Positions 14,674 to 22,716 of a stretch of 64,000 nucleotides of DNA are shown piece after piece. Source of the stretch: a virus. The notes under the pieces are model-generated. The model was given only the letters and a program-made list of their open reading frames with translations, was not told the origin of the DNA and searched no databases. The first letter of the stretch is position 1. Every line of letters begins with the position of its first letter. The translations under genes were made by a program, and so were the position numbers. Location: positions 1 to 64,000 of the IMG/VR virus record IMGVR_UViG_3300044673_000278, one strand, 5' to 3'.

Positions 14674-14864
14674 GACCATTTCAATGCAAATAACACGGCA
14701 TCTGCCTCGTTGTGAAACCAAAAGGTGCGAAAAGTATCCCAGGCCCAACGGGTTCCGTTGGGTTCCGGTGGTCCGAAGTTTTGCACACACCACTTCCAAA
14801 CAGGATTAAGTCCGTCTGGACTGTATGTTTGGCGTGCTTTCTTGCTGACTTTGATTTCAATCAT
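14670..14864 (-). CDS. LKW-family array protein
   Basis: 64 residues. A minimal member: MIEIKVSKK strand, VWKWCVQNFGPPEPNGTRW, FRTFWFHNEADAVLFALKWS. Good reference for the family consensus. Confidence 0.75.
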   Translation of the reverse strand: MIEIKVSKKARQTYSPDGLNPVWKWCVQNFGPPEPNGTRWAWDTFRTFWFHNEADAVLFALKWS

Positions 14865-15085
14865 AACCACTTCAACTTAAACATCACAGCATCTTGCTCG
14901 CGAGCAAAATGATACTCAAGATAATCTGTGTAGTGATCCACATGCCACGGTTGTTGTTCTGTGACACTATCCCTAAACCTAGCATGAACTCCGACATTGG
15001 TCAACAACCACTTGTTGATAGGACTTTCGTCAATCCATCGGTTGCGTTGTTGTGGATGATACAGTCGAACGCTGGCCGCAATCAT
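14861..15085 (-). CDS. LKW-family array protein
   Basis: 74 residues. INKWLLTNVGV core, EYHFAREQDAVMFKLKWL tail. TTG AAG TGG TTA TGA junction. Confidence 0.7.
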   Translation of the reverse strand: MIAASVRLYHPQQRNRWIDESPINKWLLTNVGVHARFRDSVTEQQPWHVDHYTDYLEYHFAREQDAVMFKLKWL

Positions 15086-15369
15086 GACCACCTCAACTTC
15101 AAAAAAGCAGCCATTTCTGGCGGCACTACGAAAACACTTTCGAACCACAGATACCACGTGTACTTTTCTTTGGGAAAAGCTTCATTCATCCACGCAAACT
15201 CTTCGCCAATGACATCTACACAATAGTGCCCTTCGTATCCACTGGGCACTTCGTCTCTAAACGAATTAGGAAGTTTAAAAATGCTTGGTTTCGAGAGCCA
15301 ATCAGCATGTTGATCTAATTCTAAATCAGAGATAATAGTGCCAGGCATGGCTCGGAAATTTGCTTTCAT
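15082..15369 (-). CDS. LKW-family array protein, long variant
   Basis: 95 residues, with an extra N-terminal segment (DLELDQHADWLSKPS) before FAWMNEAFPKEKYTW and the tail FVVPPEMAAFLKLRWS. TTG AGG TGG TCA TGA junction with embedded GAGG. Confidence 0.7.
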   Translation of the reverse strand: MKANFRAMPGTIISDLELDQHADWLSKPSIFKLPNSFRDEVPSGYEGHYCVDVIGEEFAWMNEAFPKEKYTWYLWFESVFVVPPEMAAFLKLRWS

Positions 15370-15578
15370 GACCACCTCAATGCGAACATCACAGCATCTC
15401 GATGTGAGCGAAAATGCCACACAGTTTCGGACCGATTGAACATACCGCCGCGATAGTCGTCCTCACAGTTTTGCCGGCACCACTCAAACCTCTGATCTTT
15501 ACCCCACACCCAGCCGCCCGAATGTGGCACTGTCACACGGTGCTGGAGATCTCGGCTGCGACTGTATTTTGCTGTCAT
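15366..15578 (-). CDS. LKW-family array protein
   Basis: 70 residues. DQRFEWCRQNCEDDY core, TVWHFRSHRDAVMFALRWS tail, GAGG-bearing junction. Confidence 0.7.
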   Translation of the reverse strand: MTAKYSRSRDLQHRVTVPHSGGWVWGKDQRFEWCRQNCEDDYRGGMFNRSETVWHFRSHRDAVMFALRWS

Positions 15579-15766
15579 AACCACTTCAATGCAAACCACG
15601 CAAAGTTTTTTTCTCTGACACTGAATCCATAGCCATGCGGACCGCTGTATTCGTGCAAGTATTTGATATCGTTTTTTGTCATCCAAGATATTATATCTAA
15701 AAATTCTTGGAATGTTTTTACAAAATAATGGTTATCAGGATAACCTCTAACTTGATAAACTTTCAT
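15575..15766 (-). CDS. LKW-family array protein
   Basis: 63 residues. FLDIISWMTKNDIKYLHEY core, YGFSVREKNFAWFALKWL tail. Lower GC than its neighbours. Confidence 0.7.
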   Translation of the reverse strand: MKVYQVRGYPDNHYFVKTFQEFLDIISWMTKNDIKYLHEYSGPHGYGFSVREKNFAWFALKWL

Positions 15767-16047
15767 GCCCACCTCAACATAAATGCAGTGCGGTCGCGCT
15801 CGTGCTTGAAGTAGATGGTTTCCCAGTTCCAAATCCAGTCGTTGCCAAAATGCTGTTCACACCACTCGGCAACCTCCTCAAACGGAGCCACACCGTTGTA
15901 TTGCCAGCTAGGAAAGCGGTCTTTGACATAGCAAATAACAGCCCAAGAATCGGCAGTCATACGGTGACCGTCACCAACAAAGTTCATCAACTTGTCTTGC
16001 AAAGTTGCATGAATCAAATCAATTTTGAGCGTGTCCCGAACTTTCAT
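15763..16047 (-). CDS. LKW-family array protein, long variant
   Basis: 94 residues. N-terminal helical extension, then FEEVAEWCEQHFGNDWIW and TIYFKHERDRTAFMLRWA. TTG AGG TGG GCA TGA junction with embedded GAGG. Confidence 0.7.
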   Translation of the reverse strand: MKVRDTLKIDLIHATLQDKLMNFVGDGHRMTADSWAVICYVKDRFPSWQYNGVAPFEEVAEWCEQHFGNDWIWNWETIYFKHERDRTAFMLRWA

Positions 16048-16313
16048 GACCACCTCAAGCAGAACAGCAGATATTCTTTTTCGTCAGTGAAGTAGAATGT
16101 AGGATACTGATGGTGCCAGTTGGGCTCGTAGTAGCCGCCGTGGTAGAGGTTGTTGTAGCACCAGTCGGCCATGTCTTGCCACTGAGCTATTGGCACACTG
16201 TCAAACCGCCGAACGAATACTTGGGTCTTTGACGTGCTTACAGTCGCCACGGAATCGGAAGCCGGAACATGTGCATGATAGATTTCCACTGTGCTCTGTG
16301 ATTCGGTATTCAT
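16044..16313 (-). CDS. LKW-family array protein (array 2, first)
   Basis: 89 residues if started at ATG 16313, which overlaps the SWIM-protein gene by 113 nt; a GTG further in would give about 65-70 residues and a more usual overlap. Core WQDMADWCYNNLYHGGYY, tail TFYFTDEKEYLLFCLRWS. Confidence 0.6.
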   Translation of the reverse strand: MNTESQSTVEIYHAHVPASDSVATVSTSKTQVFVRRFDSVPIAQWQDMADWCYNNLYHGGYYEPNWHHQYPTFYFTDEKEYLLFCLRWS

Positions 16314-16560
16314 CGCCTTTGCTGCCTTTCACAATCCAATAACGGCCTTCAGGTTCTGGTTCCTTGAGCTTGGTCTTAAACTGCACAGGGTTGACCACAA
16401 ACTTACGCCCACGAGTATCAATTTTGATGGGATTCTTAAATGTTTTGATCTCCCCACCAGCGGGACGAAACGCATACATCTTGGTCTTTGAATCATCCAG
16501 CAAGTAGATGCCGTTGGGCACACTGTCCTTGTAGTCAGTGGTTTCAGCAAACCATTTCAT
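16201..16560 (-). CDS. SWIM-type zinc-finger phage protein
   Basis: 119 residues. The C-terminus CTCSGFRFRGDCKH is a CxC...CxH SWIM zinc site; upstream RYWIVKGSKGDEYRI is its usual lead-in. SWIM domains bind DNA or proteins. Overlaps the HFGLEE gene by 4 nt. Specific role unknown. Confidence 0.75.
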   Translation of the reverse strand: MKWFAETTDYKDSVPNGIYLLDDSKTKMYAFRPAGGEIKTFKNPIKIDTRGRKFVVNPVQFKTKLKEPEPEGRYWIVKGSKGDEYRITEHSGNLSCTCSGFRFRGDCKHVKDPSIRSAV

Positions 16561-16796
16561 TCTTCTTCTAATCCAAAATGTTCTAGGATTTGACGTGGGA
16601 CTTCATAGTTACCGTCAGCATAGCGTTCACCAACATCGGCACATGCCCGAACAATCAACTCGGCGAACTTTAGGTCTCGGGCTTTTTGAATTGTAGCCTC
16701 CCATGTCAAGCCATTCTCTATACCACGAAAGAAGGGAATCTCTACAGCAATTGCCGAACATTGACTAGCAATTTCTTGAATTCGTTGTTCGTTCAT
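16557..16796 (-). CDS. HFGVEE-family small protein
   Basis: 79 residues: MNEQRIQEIAS, KFAELIVRACADVGERY, ending ILEHFGLEEE. Its tail codons provide GGA upstream of the next ATG. ATG overlaps the preceding stop. Confidence 0.7.
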   Translation of the reverse strand: MNEQRIQEIASQCSAIAVEIPFFRGIENGLTWEATIQKARDLKFAELIVRACADVGERYADGNYEVPRQILEHFGLEEE

Positions 16797-16903
16797 AGTG
16801 CCATGATCCTTGCCAACACTTCACGGGCTTGAGTGAGATCCACAATCTCGGGTTCGGGCCAACCCTGATAGGGCTGGCTCCAGGATATAGTATACAGCAT
16901 CAT
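16793..16903 (-). CDS. very small protein
   Basis: 36 residues (MMLYTISWSQPYQGW...). SD GAGG 7 nt before the first ATG; stop overlaps the next start (ATGA). Fills the gap between two genes exactly. Function unknown. Confidence 0.55.
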   Translation of the reverse strand: MMLYTISWSQPYQGWPEPEIVDLTQAREVLARIMAL

Positions 16904-16906
16904 TGG

Positions 16907-17128
16907 TTATCCTCTAACGTACTTACGACCCAGTGGGACGTTGACTACATCATCCCAGAATTCATCCCAGTAGGTTTTGCTAACATTTTGAAAACGTTGG
17001 TACATTGTACCTTTTGCTTGTTTCAATGTTGCACCTTTGAGCAATTCTCTCAGCAGTTGCTCTCGACATTCGCTGACTGTTGGATGCCAGTTATCACGTT
17101 CAGGCCTCACATAAAAATATTCTGTCAT
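16907..17128 (-). CDS. hypothetical protein
   Basis: 73 residues from MTEYFYVRPERDNW, GGAG embedded in the last codons of the upstream gene. Helical, basic; TYWDEFWDDVVNVPLGRKYVRG end. Function unknown. Confidence 0.65.
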   Translation of the reverse strand: MTEYFYVRPERDNWHPTVSECREQLLRELLKGATLKQAKGTMYQRFQNVSKTYWDEFWDDVVNVPLGRKYVRG

Positions 17129-17129
17129 C

Positions 17130-17510
17130 TCATTTCTCCAGAGCGTAGGGTTGGTCCCAACGACCGATGTTGACATCAATGTAGTGACTGCAATGGAAGT
17201 AATCAGTTTGAGCGTCCGACTCGTCAAAGTAGTCCGGACCGTACATGGCCGGAATCACTTCGCTCAGAAAGTCTCGGGCACGGCCAGTGAAATGGCTTTG
17301 GTAGTGATAGGGGTTGACTTGGATGTGAAACTTGCGGTTAGCACCTTCAAGGTTCATGTCTGAGTAGAAGTCAATGTTGCCTTGCTTGACTGTGAGCACC
17401 AGACTCATATGATTGCGAACACTGAGCGTGGCCTTGACGCCATACTTTTTGCAAATAGCCTTGATGGCGGGGGCCAACTTTGCCTTGTGCTCTTGACTCA
17501 TGTATGCCAT
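17130..17510 (-). CDS. conserved phage/plasmid protein (SxRNHMSLVLTV family)
   Basis: 126 residues. KLAPAIKAICKKYGVKATLSVRN, HMSLVLTVKQG, QVNPYHYQSHF, FLSEVIPAMYG and YFHCSHYIDVNIGRW are blocks of a highly conserved family in mobile elements and phages with unknown function. SD GGAG, first gene after P6. The in-frame upstream extension crosses the promoter and is rejected. Confidence 0.8.
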   Translation of the reverse strand: MAYMSQEHKAKLAPAIKAICKKYGVKATLSVRNHMSLVLTVKQGNIDFYSDMNLEGANRKFHIQVNPYHYQSHFTGRARDFLSEVIPAMYGPDYFDESDAQTDYFHCSHYIDVNIGRWDQPYALEK

Positions 17511-17540
17511 GTTGGGCTCCTGTTTGTTTACTATGTCTAT

Positions 17541-17569
17541 ATTATAGCAAAAGACGAATTTCGGGTCAA
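17541..17569 (-). promoter_or_regulatory. early promoter P6
   Basis: TTGACC (17569-17564), 17 bp, TATAAT (17546-17541). Likely drives about 17 genes down to 13532, including array 2. Confidence 0.85.
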
Positions 17570-17586
17570 CCAAAAATGCCTGTAGC

Positions 17587-17626
17587 AAAAAGTACTACTT
17601 TTTCTTTAAGCCTAGTAGTACTTTTT
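17587..17626 (-). terminator. terminator overlapping gene end
   Basis: Perfect 13-bp inverted repeat AAAAAGTACTACT (17587-17599) / AGTAGTACTTTTT (17614-17626), 14-nt loop. It contains the last codons and stop of the 17595-17909 gene and lies just upstream of P6. Confidence 0.75.
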
Positions 17627-17909
17627 CTTCGTCGCTTAGTTTGGCAAGAGCGCGAGCCTTGGCTTCGGCTTTGGCACGTTTGGCTTCTTCGGCAGCACGA
17701 GCTTTACGGTCAGCTTCTTGATGAGCTTGCCACCACTCGCGAACTTCGTCATCCTTGAGCAGTAAGAAATCTTCTTTACCCATGTCCTCAAGAGCTTGCA
17801 GTGCTTTACAGGCAATGCGGGCCAGTTTGTCGGCTTCTTTTTTCAGCACCCGAATATCTCGGTCGCTACTGCGATTTGCCCACTCGGTATCATAACTCAT
17901 GCATGGCAT
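17595..17909 (-). CDS. helical Ala/Lys-rich phage protein
   Basis: 104 residues from MPCMSYDTEWANRSSD, SD GGAGG. Long helix with coiled-coil character (EADRKARAAEEAKRAKAEAK) ending GLKKK; the last residues are encoded in the terminator stem. Function unknown. Confidence 0.7.
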   Translation of the reverse strand: MPCMSYDTEWANRSSDRDIRVLKKEADKLARIACKALQALEDMGKEDFLLLKDDEVREWWQAHQEADRKARAAEEAKRAKAEAKARALAKLSDEEKVLLGLKKK

Positions 17910-17910
17910 T

Positions 17911-18330
17911 TTAAGCCTCCTGTTCTTCGTCCTCTTCGTCCCAGTCGTAGTCGCCAGCAGTTTCGATCTCGACATGGCCAAAAATCAACAGTCCTTGATC
18001 TTTGCTGACTTCAAAGGGCCGGTCAAACTCCACAATGGCACCCAGCTCTTCAATATTGTCATACTGGTCATCACGGATGTCTTCTACACGAATACAACCG
18101 ATAGAGCCCGAATCCACAGCATGATCAGTGCCGATATTGCTACGGTAGGTGCCGTCGCCGTAAGCGGTGCCAAAACTGGCAAAGCGCCGACCATCTCGGA
18201 GTGCGAATTCTCCCTCCGTTTGCCCCGGGTAACTAGAGGCAGGGAAGAACAAGTCACAGACTTCGTCCCATTCGTCGTGCATGACATAACACAGGTCACC
18301 AATGTAGTAACGGCCAGCGGGCATGGTCAT
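17911..18330 (-). CDS. conserved phage protein (GRYYIGDLCYVM family)
   Basis: 139 residues. GRYYIGDLCYVM, DGRRFASFGTAYGDGTY, DHAVDSGSIGCIRVEDI and LLIFGHVEIET define a recurring phage/bacterial family; DSG.IG may be an active-site-like turn, but no function is known. Very acidic C-terminus. SD GGAG. Confidence 0.75.
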   Translation of the reverse strand: MTMPAGRYYIGDLCYVMHDEWDEVCDLFFPASSYPGQTEGEFALRDGRRFASFGTAYGDGTYRSNIGTDHAVDSGSIGCIRVEDIRDDQYDNIEELGAIVEFDRPFEVSKDQGLLIFGHVEIETAGDYDWDEEDEEQEA

Positions 18331-18341
18331 GACGTTTCTCC

Positions 18342-18578
18342 TTAGGCGATATTGAGTTGAACTTGCAGACCTTCCCAGGTTCCGGCTAGACCTGTGGAGC
18401 AGGCCTCTACACCAGAGCCGCTACGGTATGCTTCAAATGCATCCAAGGCCTTTTGGGTAGCGGCATTGCAGGTAGCAAAGTCGCCTACACCCCAGCGGAT
18501 TTGTTTTGCAGTGGCATAGAAGCTCACTGCACCAATGCAGATACGAAACCGTTGGGATTGTTTAAAACGCTTGATCAT
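18342..18578 (-). CDS. hypothetical protein
   Basis: 78 residues, basic N-terminus (MIKRFKQSQRFR), beta strand, then helix NAATQKALDAFEAYR. SD AAAGGAG. First gene after promoter at 18610. Not recognised. Confidence 0.65.
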   Translation of the reverse strand: MIKRFKQSQRFRICIGAVSFYATAKQIRWGVGDFATCNAATQKALDAFEAYRSGSGVEACSTGLAGTWEGLQVQLNIA

Positions 18579-18609
18579 TGCAGGCTCCTTTGTTGCTGTC
18601 TATGTGTGT

Positions 18610-18638
18610 ATTATAGCAGTTCGGGAATTTCGGCACAA
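18610..18638 (-). promoter_or_regulatory. early promoter P7 (weak -35)
   Basis: TATAAT (18615-18610), 17-bp spacer identical to P1's, and TTGTGC as degenerate -35 (18638-18633). Confidence 0.7.
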
Positions 18639-18646
18639 CCGAAATT

Positions 18647-18666
18647 TGTAATACTTGGGTATTACA
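18647..18666 (-). terminator. small hairpin at gene end
   Basis: TGTAATAC (18647-18654) / GTATTACA (18659-18666), 4-nt loop TTGG, containing the stop codon of the 18662 gene. Same motif as the 28243 hairpin. Confidence 0.55.
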
Positions 18667-18925
18667 TCGACCAGAACGATTCTGAAGCAGGGTTGCAACA
18701 CCACGGGGTGTCTTCGGCAATCACAACGTCTTGGCCAGTCATCAAGCTCTTGACAACCCGGGTGCCCACTGGAAACTTCAGGGCAAACAGGGTAGACTCC
18801 ATGAAGTCGTACACGGCACGACCTGCGTTACGATTGCCACAGGTTGCGCTACGTTTGGCGCCGGCAGCGCTCTTGAAGTAACGCTTGTCGGCATGCGGAT
18901 CTGCGGTGTGAAAAACTACGTACAT
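18662..18925 (-). CDS. hypothetical protein
   Basis: 87 residues, monocistronic between P8 and the hairpin at 18647. Cys/Arg-rich middle (RSATCGNRNAGRAVYDF) and a WCC motif near the end. SD AGGAG. Function unknown. Confidence 0.65.
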   Translation of the reverse strand: MYVVFHTADPHADKRYFKSAAGAKRSATCGNRNAGRAVYDFMESTLFALKFPVGTRVVKSLMTGQDVVIAEDTPWCCNPASESFWSM

Positions 18926-18955
18926 CGTGGCTCCTTTTTTGCTGTCTATGTGTGT

Positions 18956-18984
18956 ATTATAGCAGCCTGCCCTTTTTTGGTCAA
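18956..18984 (-). promoter_or_regulatory. early promoter P8
   Basis: TTGACC (18984-18979), 17 bp, TATAAT (18961-18956). It marks the upstream end of the 1-19 kb minus-strand block. Confidence 0.85.
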
Positions 18985-19000
18985 ATCGGCAAAAGTAATA

Positions 19001-19040
19001 CTTTCTCAGTAGAAACCACTAGTGGTAAATACTGAGAAAG
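19001..19040 (+). promoter_or_regulatory. 40-bp palindrome carrying a late-type promoter
   Basis: CTTTCTCAGTA (19001-19011) is mirrored by TACTGAGAAAG (19030-19040) around a central palindrome ACCACTAGTGGT. TAAATA at 19026-19031 is a late-type -10 element for the gene at 19050. Either an operator-like site or a hairpin in divergent intergenic space. Confidence 0.5.
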
Positions 19041-19049
19041 GAACATATC

Positions 19050-19205
19050 ATGCAATTATTAAAATGGATCAAAAGTCTATTTTCTGCACCTGTTTATCGC
19101 GACAGTTTGGAACATTATGTTGCCAGCAAATATCCAAAAAACAGTGCCGATGTAGAATACTGGATCACAGTATACAATCAGGAGAAAAAGCAATGGATTT
19201 TCTAA
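19050..19205 (+). CDS. small conserved protein
   Basis: 51 residues: a hydrophobic N-terminus (MQLLKWIKSLFS) then SLEHYVASKYPKNSADVEYWITVYNQ, a pattern seen in small phage and bacterial proteins (SLE.fi..k.P...adVeyWi..y). SD GAAAGGAA. Overlaps the next ORF. Function unknown. Confidence 0.65.
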   Translation: MQLLKWIKSLFSAPVYRDSLEHYVASKYPKNSADVEYWITVYNQEKKQWIF

Positions 19206-19294
19206 AAAAGATTTATCGCGCTGCCTGGAACTTTTTTATTGAGTGGGGTAAGCATAAAGCCAAACTGGCTATGCGTCACCAATATTTTTATTAA
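19193..19294 (+). CDS. very small amphipathic protein
   Basis: 33 residues (MDFLKKIYRAAWNFF...), SD AGGAG 8 nt before ATG inside the previous gene. Basic amphipathic helix; membrane-active or regulatory role possible. Convergent with the gene at 19291. Confidence 0.5.
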   Translation: MDFLKKIYRAAWNFFIEWGKHKAKLAMRHQYFY

Positions 19295-20439
19295 AATATT
19301 CTAACCAAATTGGATAGCATATTTTTAGTATTTTTGCTATCGCTTATTGCCGCACTTAACCCGGGACAATTTTGTTCAATTAACTGAATCGAAAACTCAC
19401 TGTTCATGATCTGAGCCATTAGATAATCTGTTGGTAATCTAAGCATGATTTTGAAAATCTCAAGATCTCGCAGTGGGGTCCAGGTTATAGTATTACCCAG
19501 GTGCCAATGCTGCCAATCATTGACAACAATATTGCACAAACTATGCTGCATCTGCTCAAGTGATTGAGCTGGAGCCTGTTGATTATCGAATATCTCAATA
19601 TGCTTGGATTTGGAAAAATAGTCATAATGAAGACAATTTTTCCATTTTTCTTCTTGCAGCATTTGAGAAATTTTGATACCGTGGTGCTTTAAAAACAAAT
19701 CGGCTGTGACAGGGCTTCGTAACATAAATTCATCACCGGGTGTGCCCGAAGTTAGCACACACGGATCATTCCAATGATGAATTTGTTTGTAGCCCCAATG
19801 CTGTGTAATATCTCCAGAATTTTTAAGCCAAAAGTAGTCATAGTCTACATGAGAGCACTTGATCATTTCAAAACGGTCAGTGTGCTTCTTTAACAAGCTA
19901 TAAACCAACATAGAATCAACTCCGCCGCTTAGAAAAACTCGAACAGGAAGTTGATTATGTTTTACAAAAGAAATTGTTTTTTGATCAAGTATGCTTGATA
20001 TTTTTTCCAGTGCTTGGTCAGGGCTCAGCGGACTAGAATCAATTTGACCTATTGCATCAAATTTGTTTTCAGTCACTGTCAGATCAGCATGCACTGAAAT
20101 CAAGCTATCTGCCCAGGCGGTGTGTGCTGTGGGCACTAGATTGTTGACACCGGTACCGACGTAAATGGGAAAACTTCTGTATCGATCTGTTTGTATCACA
20201 ATGGTGTCATTGACCAATACCATCGCACAAAAATTGCCAGTTAGCCTTGGCTCAGTTTGAAACATTATCTGTTCCATCAACTGGTCCAGTGGTGCTGAAT
20301 CAGCATACCCTTTGTAAAGAATTTGCTTTGAATTCTGGGTGGTCAATTTCCAACCCTGGTCAGTACTGACACAAAAACTACCCAGCTGCCAATGGCAGGG
20401 GTAGTTTTCCAAGGGTGTATGACCAATATTAAAAAACAT
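19291..20439 (-). CDS. asparagine-synthetase-like ATP pyrophosphatase
   Basis: 382 residues. The PP-loop FLSGGVDS at 169-176 defines an N-type ATP-PPase. The N-terminal 110 residues resemble a glutaminase (Ntn) domain (TGNFCAMVLVNDTIVIQTDR, FPIYVG) but the start MFFN lacks the Cys nucleophile at position 2, as in beta-lactam-synthetase-type relatives, so ammonia or an amine rather than glutamine is the likely donor. Starts by TAATG overlap with clpP. Lower GC than neighbours, suggesting recent gain. Substrate unknown. Confidence 0.7.
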   Translation of the reverse strand: MFFNIGHTPLENYPCHWQLGSFCVSTDQGWKLTTQNSKQILYKGYADSAPLDQLMEQIMFQTEPRLTGNFCAMVLVNDTIVIQTDRYRSFPIYVGTGVNNLVPTAHTAWADSLISVHADLTVTENKFDAIGQIDSSPLSPDQALEKISSILDQKTISFVKHNQLPVRVFLSGGVDSMLVYSLLKKHTDRFEMIKCSHVDYDYFWLKNSGDITQHWGYKQIHHWNDPCVLTSGTPGDEFMLRSPVTADLFLKHHGIKISQMLQEEKWKNCLHYDYFSKSKHIEIFDNQQAPAQSLEQMQHSLCNIVVNDWQHWHLGNTITWTPLRDLEIFKIMLRLPTDYLMAQIMNSEFSIQLIEQNCPGLSAAISDSKNTKNMLSNLVRIF

Positions 20440-21062
20440 TAAACTCGTTTCTCTACGATCTTGTCGGCTAGACCCATATTTACTGCGTCTTGTGCGGACA
20501 GGAAAGTATCAAACTTCATGAGTTCATAGAATTCGTCGTAGGTTTTGCCTGCGGTGTTGTGTTTGACATACAGCTCAGTGAGGCGCTGATTGACACGTTT
20601 GCTTTCTTCAAATGCGCGGCGAGCGTCTTCAAACTCCAGTTCTTGCACATGCACAGAACCCGATGTACCTGGAGTACCAGAACTCACACGATGAATCATG
20701 GTGCGGCTTTCGGGCAGCACAAAACGCTTGCCAGGCGCACCTGCTTGAGCCAAGAAACTGCCCATGCTGGCTGCTTGGCCAATCACAATGGTCTGCACAT
20801 CACACTTGATAAACTGCATGGTATCGTAGATTGCAAGGCCTGCTGTCACAGAACCGCCGGGGCTGTTGATATAAAGGCTGATGTCCTTGTCGGGATTCTC
20901 ACTTTCCAAGAACAGCATCTGTGCCACAATTAGACTGGCCACGTGCTGGTTTACGTCGGTGTCCAACATGACCACACGATCTTTGAGCAATCGGCTGTAG
21001 ATATCATAGCTACGCTCACCTTTTGCGGTCTGTTCAACAACCATTGGAATCAAACTGGGCAT
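20439..21062 (-). CDS. clpP: ATP-dependent Clp protease proteolytic subunit ClpP
   Basis: 207 residues, the length of E. coli ClpP. The catalytic triad is intact: Ser99 in GQAASMG, His124 in RTMIHR, Asp185 in [19 protein letters not shown] is the conserved handle region. Start chosen at the ATG with GGAG; the longer frame upstream reads through a promoter. It should form tetradecamers fed by ClpX; a phage ClpX with an IGF loop is encoded at 41029. Unlike head-maturation ClpP relatives, it looks like a housekeeping-type enzyme. Confidence 0.92.
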   Translation of the reverse strand: MPSLIPMVVEQTAKGERSYDIYSRLLKDRVVMLDTDVNQHVASLIVAQMLFLESENPDKDISLYINSPGGSVTAGLAIYDTMQFIKCDVQTIVIGQAASMGSFLAQAGAPGKRFVLPESRTMIHRVSSGTPGTSGSVHVQELEFEDARRAFEESKRVNQRLTELYVKHNTAGKTYDEFYELMKFDTFLSAQDAVNMGLADKIVEKRV

Positions 21063-21095
21063 ATAATCTCCTGTGTTAAGTAATGCTCTAGCATA

Positions 21096-21124
21096 AGTAT
21101 AACATAACTCTTGGAAAAAACCAA
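21096..21124 (-). promoter_or_regulatory. probable clpP promoter
   Basis: TTGGTT (21124-21119), 17 bp, TATACT (21101-21096), 34 nt before the clpP ATG and overlapping the start of the divergent gene at 21124. Confidence 0.55.
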
Positions 21125-22716
21125 TGCGCGATCTACTCAATCTACTCGATAATGTCCTTGTTGAAGGCGTGGGACTGTCAAATCGAAAACCCGGAGAAAA
21201 GTTCAAAAACTCTGTGGACGATGTGATTACATTTCAGGGACTGGAATTTTTCCCTAAATCTGGTTCATACCCTGCTGATCAGCTGGAACAGGCCATTGCC
21301 GATGCTGCTGCACAGTTAGGCACAACACCGGATCGCATACACTGGACCAACTCATTCACAGGTGCTGGTGCTGGTTTTGGTATTGCCACTTTCAACAGCG
21401 AAACCGGTGACCCGTACTATCTGGGCAGATATTTCAAAACGGTCAGCCCAAACCGTGTGCAAAACAATTTCCCGCACGATGCAATTCCGGGCGGATTCAA
21501 GTTTCAGAGCCGTGTGGGGCAAAAAGAAGCCAGCCCTCTCAAGCCATCAGCAGTGCTGACTCAGTTCCAAAACAACACCCCTGAAACAATTTATCAACAG
21601 GTAGTAACCAAATTTGGTGCAGATTCAGACGAAGCACGTGCCATGAAGATTTTCATGGAGTCGGACATTCCTTGCAAAATTCCCAAGGGCAACATGAACC
21701 CCGATGCATTCCGCGATTACTTTGCTGAAATGCTGCAACCCATGGCTCTGGTCATGGGCAAAAATGTAGCCGGCAATGCTGCCGAAGCTGCAAAAATATT
21801 CTTTGGCGACAGTGGTTACGAAGATTGCACAATCAGTTTCAACAACAATACCATTGGTGGACTGTACGACAGTCTGTTGGTCAACCCCGACGGTCGTCAG
21901 ATCAAACTGAGTAGCAAAGGCAAAGACGGAGCTTCTGCATCTGTGGTCAACTTGTTAAAGAGTGTAAAGGAACTTGAAAGCACACCCAACGGTCAGAAGT
22001 TGTTGAAGAAACATGCTGAAGTAATTGAAATCCTCAACATAATCAACAAGGATGGACACTTCGGAGCTCCGCTGAAACTGGCAGTGAAGTATGATATGAT
22101 CACTCCCGAAGAAGCCACACAAGTATTGAAACTCAAGGACAAAGGTCCCGGCGATGAAATCGTTGGCACAGGACAACTCAGCAAACGCCTAGAGAAAATG
22201 TATCAAGGTCGCAAGGCCAAGGATCCTTCAAGAATCATTCCCATTGAGCACATGATCTCGGCCATTGCTTATCCTGTGGCCGATCACATCAACAAGACCA
22301 CTAACTTTGGTGAAGCTGCTGCTGAAATTCTCAACAATGCTGCGTTGGTACAGATGTACACAGATACCTCAGTCAGCGGAGATACCATTACAATCACACG
22401 TTTGACTGCGGTGTACCCATCTAAAACAGTTACTGGTGTGCTGTTGGATGCTTCAAAAGTGTACTTCTCTACTGGCGGCAAAGGCAACTACACATTCACA
22501 ATCTTGAAGAATGGTGCCAAGCCCGAAGATGTAGCAGATGCAGACGGTGTGGAAGTAGACACCACTCCTGGTCCCGAAAACGATCAAGAACTCACTGACA
22601 AATTAGATGCTGTGAGCCAGGGCCGACTCAAAGGTCCCGGTGTACGAGCAGCACGTGATACTTCGGAACCCAAGTTGGATGCAGGTACCTTGGGCAGAGA
22701 ACGTCGTCGACGTTAA
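21124..22716 (+). CDS. large phage protein of unknown function
   Basis: 530 residues. Gly/Asn-rich globular blocks, including [39 protein letters not shown] and [20 protein letters not shown]. The SSKGKxGAxASV block recurs in uncharacterised T4-type phage proteins. The C-terminus is disordered and Arg-rich (GRERRRR). No signal peptide or membrane span. A virion or DNA-associated role is possible. SD is weak. Stop overlaps the convergent gene's stop. Confidence 0.7.
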   Translation: MRDLLNLLDNVLVEGVGLSNRKPGEKFKNSVDDVITFQGLEFFPKSGSYPADQLEQAIADAAAQLGTTPDRIHWTNSFTGAGAGFGIATFNSETGDPYYLGRYFKTVSPNRVQNNFPHDAIPGGFKFQSRVGQKEASPLKPSAVLTQFQNNTPETIYQQVVTKFGADSDEARAMKIFMESDIPCKIPKGNMNPDAFRDYFAEMLQPMALVMGKNVAGNAAEAAKIFFGDSGYEDCTISFNNNTIGGLYDSLLVNPDGRQIKLSSKGKDGASASVVNLLKSVKELESTPNGQKLLKKHAEVIEILNIINKDGHFGAPLKLAVKYDMITPEEATQVLKLKDKGPGDEIVGTGQLSKRLEKMYQGRKAKDPSRIIPIEHMISAIAYPVADHINKTTNFGEAAAEILNNAALVQMYTDTSVSGDTITITRLTAVYPSKTVTGVLLDASKVYFSTGGKGNYTFTILKNGAKPEDVADADGVEVDTTPGPENDQELTDKLDAVSQGRLKGPGVRAARDTSEPKLDAGTLGRERRRR

